This document shows, piece after piece, positions 1-7,253 of a stretch of 11,010 nucleotides of DNA. Below the pieces are notes generated by a model, which had not been told where the DNA came from, did no database searches, and worked only from the letters and a program-made list of their open reading frames with translations. Numbering within the stretch: position 1 is the stretch's first letter; every line of letters starts with the position of its first letter. The stretch lies in the NCBI GenBank assembly GCA_002341345.1, contig DDNW01000011.1, forward strand, positions 980 through 11,989, given 5' to 3'. This DNA is from Erythrobacter sp. UBA2510. GTDB taxonomy: Bacteria; Pseudomonadota; Alphaproteobacteria; Sphingomonadales; Sphingomonadaceae. The position numbers were made by a program, and so were the translations under genes.

Positions 1-1165
1 TATGATCATAGGCCACGACCGCCTCGCCATAACGCTTGAGCCGGCTGAGCATGTCGCCAAGCGAGACATGCACCAGCACGACACCCGAATGGCTCTTGGA
101 AAGCTGGGTCAGAACCTCGATCGCGGCCTCGGTGCGGCCCGATTCCTCGAGCGTCTTGGCCCGGCCCAGTTCGGCGGCATAGAAGGCCGGATCGTCATTG
201 GGCACCTGCAGATAGGCGGCTGTCGCCAGATCGAACTGCTCCTGCGCCTCCAGCAGGGACGCGGTCAGCAGCATGGCATCCACGTGATCGGGGCGCAGAT
301 ATTCCGCGATCCGGGAATACAATAGGGTGAACGTGTCGTTGGCCTCGCCGTTCAGCGCCCCCGCAACGGTAAAGAACACCTCGGCCGCGCCATCCTGGGC
401 ATTGCGGATCGTGGTGAACGGCAGGGTTTCGCCCGCGATCAGACGATCGCGCAGATCGGAAAGACCGGGGTCCAGCTCCAGCCCGAAGATATCGTCGATC
501 AGGGTCACCGCCTCGGGGTTGCGCTCCAGCTGGCTCAGGATCTCGACATCGGCCAGCACGCTGCGGCGCGTCACCAGAAGCGCGCGGCCATCATCGCCGG
601 AAAACAGCTCTGCCGCGCCTTCGAAATCGCCAACGGCCGCCAGCGCCAGCGCCTTGTGATACAGGCCGAACACCGCCAGCCCGGCTTGCCCGGCGGCGGC
701 GTCGAAGGCGGCCAGCGCCTCGGACATGCGCCCTTCGCCGAAATGGCTCCAGGCGCTGATCAGGTTGTCGACCAGCGGGCCGATGCTGCGCCCGGCCTCG
801 GCATCCTCAAGAACGGCATCAAACGCGCCCCGCTTCAACTGATCGGCCATCAGCACCAGATGCGCGGCCTGGCTGTTCAGCCCGCCCTGCACCATGCGCC
901 GGGCGATCGGCACCGCGCGCTCCACCTGCCCCAGCCCGGTAAAGGCCAGAAGCGCGCTTTCCATCAGATTCGGGTTCGACGGGTCCCGCGCCAGCGCCTG
1001 GGTGTAATACTGCGCCGCCGCCTTGTAATCGCTGAAATAGCTCGCGTGCCGCGCGGCCAGATAGGCGCCGGCCAGACCGTTCTGCGCCGAGACGGGCGCG
1101 GCGACAACGAGGCTGAGCGCGGCACAGGCCGCAAGGCCGAAAGACCGGATGGAAAACACGCGCAA
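1..1165 (-). CDS. Secreted TPR-repeat protein, partial (C-terminus beyond the left edge)
   Basis: An uninterrupted reading frame of 388 codons runs from 1165 off the left edge. It has no ATG near its 5' end. The upstream in-frame stop lies at 1198-1196, and the best start is TTG at 1165-1163, with GGAG seven bases upstream; a GTG two codons later is the alternative. The N-terminus is a clear Sec signal peptide: Arg residues, then a hydrophobic Ala/Leu/Val core, then a VSA-Q cleavage site near residue 26. The mature part is Ala/Leu-rich helix pairs typical of tetratricopeptide repeats, for example near residues 30-60 (YFSDYKAAAQYYTQALARDP), 195-230 and 310-385. TPR proteins are protein-binding scaffolds, and this one is probably periplasmic or outer-membrane associated. 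No enzyme domain is visible. It lies 95 bp downstream of ETF-QO on the same strand and may be co-transcribed with it. The exact role is unknown. Confidence 0.85.
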   Translation of the reverse strand, partial: MRVFSIRSFGLAACAALSLVVAAPVSAQNGLAGAYLAARHASYFSDYKAAAQYYTQALARDPSNPNLMESALLAFTGLGQVERAVPIARRMVQGGLNSQAAHLVLMADQLKRGAFDAVLEDAEAGRSIGPLVDNLISAWSHFGEGRMSEALAAFDAAAGQAGLAVFGLYHKALALAAVGDFEGAAELFSGDDGRALLVTRRSVLADVEILSQLERNPEAVTLIDDIFGLELDPGLSDLRDRLIAGETLPFTTIRNAQDGAAEVFFTVAGALNGEANDTFTLLYSRIAEYLRPDHVDAMLLTASLLEAQEQFDLATAAYLQVPNDDPAFYAAELGRAKTLEESGRTEAAIEVLTQLSKSHSGVVLVHVSLGDMLSRLKRYGEAVVAYDH

Positions 1166-1224
1166 GAGGCAACTCCGCTTTGACTGCTCCGAAACCTATC
1201 CAAGCGCTGCAGCCAAGGCAATGC

Positions 1225-1248
1225 GCGGGCGGCACTTTCGCCACCCGC
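1225..1248 (-). other. Hairpin between ETF-QO and the TPR gene
   Basis: Read on the minus strand, GCGGGTGGC and GCCGCCCGC form a 9-bp stem with one G-U pair and a 6-base loop (GAAAGT). It begins about a dozen bases after the ETF-QO stop codon and ends about 60 bases before the TPR start. There is no U-run behind it, so it is not a textbook intrinsic terminator. It could be a weak terminator, an mRNA 3'-end stabiliser or a processing site that makes the two genes unequally expressed. The pairing is seen in the sequence; the function is inferred. Confidence 0.35.
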
Positions 1249-1260
1249 ATGACGCAAGCG

Positions 1261-2904
<1,644 letters not shown>

Positions 2905-2987
2905 CCTTCGGTCACCTCTTTGGAGCAATCTGTCGCTAGCGCACTTGATCGCTGGGCGGGTACAGGTCAAGAGTAGCAGTTGCTGTG
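2905..2987. promoter_or_regulatory. Divergent intergenic promoter region (ETF-QO / glycosylase-like cluster)
   Basis: Two divergent transcription units share this 83-bp gap. TTGACC on the minus strand (2970-2965) and TTGATC on the plus strand (2945-2950) are reasonable -35 candidates facing opposite ways. The sequences around them form an imperfect inverted repeat, CTTGATC (2944-2950) and GGTCAAG (2965-2971), with 14 bases between. No convincing -10 box is visible for either, which is common in GC-rich alphaproteobacteria. The ETF-QO side has a good Shine-Dalgarno (AGAGGTGA); the plus-strand gene has only a weak AAGAG at 2969-2973, quite far from its start. Confidence 0.35.
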
Positions 2988-3701
2988 ATGGGACGGGAAA
3001 TTGCCTTGAATCTCGCCGATACGATTGCCGCAGCGCAGGATTGGTGGCGCGAAGCGGGCGTCGACCAGCACTTTCTCGACGATCCGCAATGCCTGCTGGC
3101 AGAGCCCGAGGCCGAGGCGAAAGCAGTGCCTGCCGCCGCCACGCAGCCCCCGGCTCCGCAACCTGCAACGCCCAAACTGCCGAAGATCGGCGGTCCGCGC
3201 GAAGACTGGCCGGGCGATCTTGGCGCGTTTCGCCAATGGTGGCTGGAAGAGCCCTCGCTCGATGAAGGCGGTTCGTTTCCGCGTATCGCGCCGACCGGAG
3301 AGGCGGGCGCGAAACTGCTCGTACTGGTGCCGATGCCCGAGGCAGAAGACCGTGAGGTGCTGCTCACCGCCACGCAGGGCCGTCTGATCGCCAATATGGC
3401 GCGAGCCATGGGCTTCAGCCCCCAGGACCTTTATCTGGCCAGTGCGCTGCCGCGTCACATGCCGATGCCAGACTGGCAGGCGCTTGGGCAAAGCGGCCTT
3501 GGTGCGCTGATCGGCCACCATATCGCGCTCGCCGAGCCGCAGCGCTGCATCGTCATGGGCCGCGATTTGCACGCGCTGCTGAGCGAGAATGGCCCCGCAC
3601 CAATCCTGCCGACCTATTCACCTGCCAGCCTGCTCGCCAATGCGCGGCTGCGCGCCGACCTGTGGCGCCGCTGGCTCGACTGGGAGTATTCTCCGCGATG
3701 A
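2988..3701 (+). CDS. Degenerate uracil-DNA glycosylase superfamily protein
   Basis: A 237-residue cytoplasmic protein. The N-terminal helix (residues 10-33, with DWWREAGVD) is followed by a Pro/Ala-rich linker (about 40-66) and then a domain (about 105-235) with the layout of family 4/5-type uracil-DNA glycosylases: a KLLVLVPMPE strand-loop at 109-118, a helix, DLYLASALPRHMP at 147-159, CIVMGRDLHALL at 187-198, and PTYSPASLL at 208-216. The usual motifs are damaged. The GEAPG-type loop reads VPMPE, the HPS motif lacks its His (TYSPAS), and only two cysteines (35, 187) exist, so the four-Cys 4Fe-4S cluster of family 4 enzymes cannot form. It may be a non-catalytic DNA-binding or structural relative. 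The ATG at 2988 was taken; a GTG one codon earlier is possible. Its TGA overlaps the next gene's ATG, which implies translational coupling. The family assignment is from fold-pattern recognition, so moderately sure. Confidence 0.72.
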   Translation: MGREIALNLADTIAAAQDWWREAGVDQHFLDDPQCLLAEPEAEAKAVPAAATQPPAPQPATPKLPKIGGPREDWPGDLGAFRQWWLEEPSLDEGGSFPRIAPTGEAGAKLLVLVPMPEAEDREVLLTATQGRLIANMARAMGFSPQDLYLASALPRHMPMPDWQALGQSGLGALIGHHIALAEPQRCIVMGRDLHALLSENGPAPILPTYSPASLLANARLRADLWRRWLDWEYSPR

Positions 3702-5452
3702 TTGCGAAAACCGCTCTTGCCAGTGCTCTGGCTGCCGCATCTGCTCTCGCCACGCCTGCCCATGCCGACGATTCTCGGACCTATTACACCGCGCGGATCA
3801 ACCAATCGGTGGTACCTCAGCAATTGTCGCAAGCTGAGCGCGAGCAATATCGCGCCCTGTTCGCCGCGATCGAAGGCGAACGGTGGGACGAGGTGCAGGC
3901 GCTGCTGGCACAAGACCAGAACGGCCCGCTCAAACTTGTCGCCGAGGCGGAATATTTCACCCACGCCAATTCCCCCCGCGTTGAGCTCCAACAGATCGAG
4001 GACTGGTTCGCCCGTGGCGGCCGCAACCTGCCGCAGGCCGAGCAACTCGCGCGGCTCGCCGTGACCCGCGGCGCCGAGCGCGCACCCGAAAGACCCTATC
4101 TGACCCCGCTGCGGCAAAGCCGGGGCTTCCCGCGCCGCGACCGGCCCGACACCGTCTTCGATCCGGCGATGCCCACCGAGGTCGCCTCGGCGATCCAGCA
4201 GGCGATCAGCAATGACGATCCGGACAGCGCACGTCTGCTGCTCGACGGGGTCGATTCCGGTCTCTCGCCCGAAGCAAAGGCAGAATGGCGCCAAAAGATC
4301 GCGTGGAGCTATTTCATCGAGAACCGCGATGCCGAGGCGCTGGCGATGGCGCGCACGGTCAGCGGCGGCAGCGGCGCATGGGTAGCCGAGGGCGAGTGGG
4401 TCGCGGGGCTTGCTGCATGGCGGCTGGGCGATTGCTCCGAGGCGGGCGAGGCCTTCCGTCGGGCGGCTTTCGGTGCGATCAACCCTGAATTGCGTTCCGC
4501 CGCGCTTTACTGGGGCAGCCGGGCCGCACTGCGCTGCCGTCAGCCCGTCCTCGCCTCCCAATTGCTGAATGACGCTGCCCGCGCCGACGAAACGCTTTAC
4601 GGCATGCTCGCCGCCGAGCGGCTGGGCCGCGACACGCCCAATCGCTACGCACAGGCCGAGCTGACCAGTGCCGACTGGCAGGCAGTCGGCAATCTTCCGA
4701 ACGTGCGCATCGCTGCTGCGCTGATGGAGATCGGCGAGGACAATCTCGCCAGCGAGGTTCTGATCCACCAGTCTCGCCTCGGGCCAACCAGTCATTACGC
4801 GCCGCTCTCGCGGCTGGCGCGCGAATTGTCGCTGCCACGTACCCAGCTTTACATGGCCTATAATGCTCCCTCGGGCGGTTCGGGGGATGCCGCCGCCGCC
4901 TATCCGGCCCCGAAGTGGATGCCGTCCAATGGCTGGCAGGTCGATCCGGCGCTCGCCTATGCCCATATCCTGCAGGAATCGGCCTTCCGCGCCGAGGCGA
5001 TCAGTCCCGCCAGCGCGCAGGGCTTGATGCAGATCATGCCGATCACCGTGCGCGAACACGCCCCACGGCTGGGCATGTCGAGCAATGGCGTCGATATCTT
5101 CGATCCGGCGACCAATCTCGCTTTCGGGCAGCGCAACATCCTGGCCCTGCGTGACGATCCGGCAACCGGTGCGCGCCTGCCCAAGATCATGGCCGCTTAT
5201 AATGCGGGGATGACCCCCGTGCGGCGCTGGAACACCGAGATCAACGACCAGGGCGACCCGCTACTCTACATGGAGGCAATTCCGTATTGGGAGACGCGCG
5301 GTTATGTCGCGGTGGTGATGAGAAACTACTGGAATTACGAGCGGCAGGCGGGCGCCCCTTCGCCCAGCCGGCTGGCACTGGCGCAGAATGCATGGCCACT
5401 GCTGACCGACGGGTCGAGCGGTCGGGTCTATATGTCGGCGGGGTCGCGATAA
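3698..5452 (+). CDS. Soluble lytic murein transglycosylase (Slt family)
   Basis: A 584-residue periplasmic enzyme that cleaves the MurNAc-GlcNAc bond of peptidoglycan and leaves 1,6-anhydroMurNAc ends. Residues 1-23 are a signal peptide ending AHA before DDSRTYY. Residues about 40-390 form the alpha-helical superhelical (U/L-type) region with helix pairs such as AEWRQKIAWSYFIENRDAEA and ALYWGSRAALR. The C-terminal SLT domain (about 415-530) has the catalytic Glu427 in LQESAFRAEA, then SAQGLMQIMP, PATNLAFGQRNI and MAAYNAG, all hallmarks of the family. Length is close to E. coli Slt70 (about 620). The ATG at 3698 overlaps the stop of the previous gene (ATGA), and GGGAG lies 11 bases upstream. 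This start gives a clean signal peptide, whereas an upstream in-frame start would bury it. The stop overlaps the start of moaB by one base. It is likely expressed from the cluster promoter before 2988. Confidence 0.95.
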   Translation: MIAKTALASALAAASALATPAHADDSRTYYTARINQSVVPQQLSQAEREQYRALFAAIEGERWDEVQALLAQDQNGPLKLVAEAEYFTHANSPRVELQQIEDWFARGGRNLPQAEQLARLAVTRGAERAPERPYLTPLRQSRGFPRRDRPDTVFDPAMPTEVASAIQQAISNDDPDSARLLLDGVDSGLSPEAKAEWRQKIAWSYFIENRDAEALAMARTVSGGSGAWVAEGEWVAGLAAWRLGDCSEAGEAFRRAAFGAINPELRSAALYWGSRAALRCRQPVLASQLLNDAARADETLYGMLAAERLGRDTPNRYAQAELTSADWQAVGNLPNVRIAAALMEIGEDNLASEVLIHQSRLGPTSHYAPLSRLARELSLPRTQLYMAYNAPSGGSGDAAAAYPAPKWMPSNGWQVDPALAYAHILQESAFRAEAISPASAQGLMQIMPITVREHAPRLGMSSNGVDIFDPATNLAFGQRNILALRDDPATGARLPKIMAAYNAGMTPVRRWNTEINDQGDPLLYMEAIPYWETRGYVAVVMRNYWNYERQAGAPSPSRLALAQNAWPLLTDGSSGRVYMSAGSR

Positions 5453-5979
5453 TGGCGATCGATCTCAATCGGACGTTCAAGCCGATCAATATCGCGCTGA
5501 TCACCGTCTCCGACACGCGCGGGCCAGAGGATGACACTTCGGGCGACATCCTCGCCGCGCGGATCGAGGGCGCTGGTCACAGGCTGGTCGCCCGCACGAT
5601 CCTGCGCGACGATGTCGATGCACTAGCTGCCCAATTCGCCGACTGGATCGCCGACCCTGCCGTCGATGCGGTGATCTCGACCGGCGGCACGGGCCTGACC
5701 GGGCGCGACGTCACGCCCGAGGCGCTGGAGCGCGTGAAGGAGCGCGACATCCCCGGCTTTGGCGAGCTGTTCCGGTGGGTCAGCTACGGCACCATCGGCA
5801 CCTCGACCATCCAGTCGCGCGCCTGCGCGGTGCTGGCGAACGGAACCTACCTGTTCGCGCTGCCCGGTTCCAACGGCGCGGTTAAGGACGGCTGGGACAA
5901 GATCCTTTCCGAACAGCTCGACAGCCGCAACCGGCCCTGCAATTTCGTCGAGCTGATGCCGAGACTGAAAGAAAGATAG
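5452..5979 (+). CDS. moaB: Molybdenum cofactor biosynthesis protein B (MoaB/MogA family)
   Basis: A 175-residue cytoplasmic protein of the MoaB/MogA molybdopterin-binding fold, which acts at the adenylylation step of molybdopterin during Moco synthesis (shown for MogA-type members; the exact role of MoaB varies). Motifs in order: ITVSDTR at 17-23, DDTSGD at 27-32, ISTGGTGLTGRDVTPEAL at 75-92 (the molybdopterin-binding loop), PGFGELFR at 101-108, IGTSTIQSRA at 115-124 and ALPGSNGAV at 136-144. PGFGELFR and the short length favour MoaB over MogA. The start ATG at 5452 shares its A with the TAA of the transglycosylase gene (TAATG), with GGCGGGG about eight bases upstream; a longer in-frame reading would lie wholly inside the preceding gene. 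No other Moco gene is nearby, so it seems a stray member carried in this cluster. Confidence 0.93.
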   Translation: MAIDLNRTFKPINIALITVSDTRGPEDDTSGDILAARIEGAGHRLVARTILRDDVDALAAQFADWIADPAVDAVISTGGTGLTGRDVTPEALERVKERDIPGFGELFRWVSYGTIGTSTIQSRACAVLANGTYLFALPGSNGAVKDGWDKILSEQLDSRNRPCNFVELMPRLKER

Positions 5980-6009
5980 GGTTTGTCGAAATAAGCCCGG
6001 CGCATATTT

Positions 6010-6024
6010 GTTCTTTATATGTTC
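6010..6024 (+). promoter_or_regulatory. Putative LexA (SOS) box upstream of the radical SAM gene
   Basis: GTTCTTTATATGTTC is an exact match to the alphaproteobacterial LexA operator GTTC-N7-GTTC, a direct repeat with an AT-rich spacer. It lies in the gap between moaB and the radical SAM gene, ending 24 bases before the ATG at 6049. A TTGTTC overlapping its left half could serve as a -35 element, and TGTATT at 6035-6040 as a -10, though the spacing is longer than ideal. Binding by LexA would block this promoter until DNA damage. The motif match is seen; SOS control is inferred. Confidence 0.6.
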
Positions 6025-6048
6025 CGTCAGACTCTGTATTCTGATGCC

Positions 6049-7134
6049 ATGAGCGAGAGGATCAAAGGCAGAGGCGCGCAATCGGCAGATGTTCCGCAGC
6101 GATTTGGTCTGGATGCCCGCGAACAGGATGGCGACTGGCGCGACATTCGCGAGGCGGTCGACGGCGCGCCGCCAAAGCTACGCACCACGGTCATCGCCGA
6201 ACATCCCAAATCGGTGCTGACCTTCAATACCTCGCCCGATCTCGGATTCGACCGCTCGGTCAATGCCTATCGTGGCTGCGAGCATGGCTGCATCTACTGT
6301 TTTGCCCGCCCTACTCACGCTTTTCACGATCTGTCACCGGGGCTTGATTTCGAAACGAAACTATTCGTGAAACCCAATGCCGCCGACCTGCTGCGCACGG
6401 CCTTCTCTCGCAAAGGATATGTCGCAAAAACGCTGGCTCTGGGTACCAACACCGACCCTTATCAACCGATCGAGCGGCAGTATCGCATCACCCGCAAGGT
6501 ACTCGAAGTGTGTCTGGAAACTCGCCACCCGGTGGTGATCACCACCAAGTCCGACCGGGTGCTCGACGACCAGGATCTGCTCGGCGAGCTGGCCAAGCTC
6601 AATCTCGTCACGGTGGTGATTTCGGTGACCAGCCTCGACCCGGTCCTGTCAGGCAGTCTCGAGCCCCGCGCCGCCAGCCCGGCCAAGCGTCTGGCCGCTC
6701 TCGCCTGTCTGGCCGAGCGGGGCATCCCTGCACATTGCTCAATCGCGCCAGTCATCCCCGCGATCACCGACGAATATCTCGAAAGCATCGTCGAGGCGTC
6801 AGCCGGGGCCGGAGCGCACTCGGCAAGCTGGTTGCTGCTGCGCCTGCCCCATGAAGTTTCTCCGCTGTTTCGCGAATGGCTCGATGTGCACTTTCCCGAA
6901 CGGGCGGGAAAAGTGATGGCGATCATTCGTGAATGCCGGGGTGGCCGTGACAATGACCCGCAATTCTTTTCCCGCATGCGCCCGCAAGGGCCTTGGGCAG
7001 ATCTGTTCCGCCAGCGCTTCCGCCTCGCCTGCCGCCGCGCCGGCTTCGACCGGTCGCGTTTTGGACTCGACACAAGCCACTTTCGCTCGCCTTCGCTGCC
7101 TGCCCCTATCGACGCACAGCTTTCGCTGTTGTAA
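6049..7134 (+). CDS. PA0069-family radical SAM protein (SplB-like / COG1533)
   Basis: A 361-residue cytoplasmic radical S-adenosylmethionine enzyme. The N-terminus IKGRGAQS is typical of the PA0069 family. The 4Fe-4S/SAM motif is CX3CX2C at Cys77, Cys81 and Cys84 in NAYRGCEHGCIYCFARPTH. Downstream family blocks are LGTNTDPYQPIERQYRITR, VVITTKSDRVLDD, VVISVTSLDP and an APVIPAITDEYL segment. The family is grouped with spore photoproduct lyase and labelled 'DNA repair photolyase' in COG1533, but its substrate is unknown. The ATG at 6049 is preferred. The earlier in-frame ATG at 6019 sits inside the LexA-box match and would add ten residues not expected for the family. No Shine-Dalgarno precedes either ATG, so the message may be leaderless or nearly so. 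It is separated from moaB by 69 bp and probably has its own promoter. Confidence 0.93.
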   Translation: MSERIKGRGAQSADVPQRFGLDAREQDGDWRDIREAVDGAPPKLRTTVIAEHPKSVLTFNTSPDLGFDRSVNAYRGCEHGCIYCFARPTHAFHDLSPGLDFETKLFVKPNAADLLRTAFSRKGYVAKTLALGTNTDPYQPIERQYRITRKVLEVCLETRHPVVITTKSDRVLDDQDLLGELAKLNLVTVVISVTSLDPVLSGSLEPRAASPAKRLAALACLAERGIPAHCSIAPVIPAITDEYLESIVEASAGAGAHSASWLLLRLPHEVSPLFREWLDVHFPERAGKVMAIIRECRGGRDNDPQFFSRMRPQGPWADLFRQRFRLACRRAGFDRSRFGLDTSHFRSPSLPAPIDAQLSLL

Positions 7135-7253
7135 ATCTATTCCGCAATGGGAACTCAATGACTTGCGCGATGTCTTGGCATTGTCGCATAAGGGCCCTAG
7201 CCGAACCGGGCTTCGGGCCTCGAATCGCGCACGATGACATGGGGGTTTATTCA
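7135..7253 (+). promoter_or_regulatory. ompA upstream region with leader hairpin
   Basis: A 119-bp gap before ompA with no gene in it. A weak promoter candidate is TTGCGC (7163-7168) with GCATAA (7186-7191), 17 bases apart. Between it and the start codon lie alternative GC-rich stems: CCGAA (7201-7205) with TTCGG (7212-7216), and GGCCC (7193-7197) with GGGCC (7215-7219); they share bases and exclude each other. A GGGGG at 7241-7245 is the ribosome-binding site, eight bases before ATG. Mutually exclusive stems in the leader of an abundant outer membrane protein could affect mRNA stability, but this is inference only. Confidence 0.3.

Noticed and set aside
819..1257. ATG-started minus-strand frames at 1250 and 1257
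   Set aside because: They overlap the TPR gene in other frames and lack the signal peptide and helical repeats. The TTG-started frame explains the region far better.
2905..3168. N-terminal extension of ETF-QO to an ATG at 3168
   Set aside because: The extra 88 residues are Arg-rich non-conserved sequence overlapping the divergent gene. The ATG at 2904 has a good ribosome-binding site and directly precedes the FAD motif.
3614..5059. A 481-codon open frame on the minus strand, opposite the lytic transglycosylase
   Set aside because: It lies antisense to a gene with clear SLT motifs and a signal peptide. Its translation shows no recognisable domain, and long antisense frames are expected in GC-rich codon-biased DNA.
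6993..7253. N-terminal extension of the OmpA protein upstream of 7254
   Set aside because: It overlaps the end of the radical SAM gene and would bury the signal peptide; GGGGG and MKK mark the real start.
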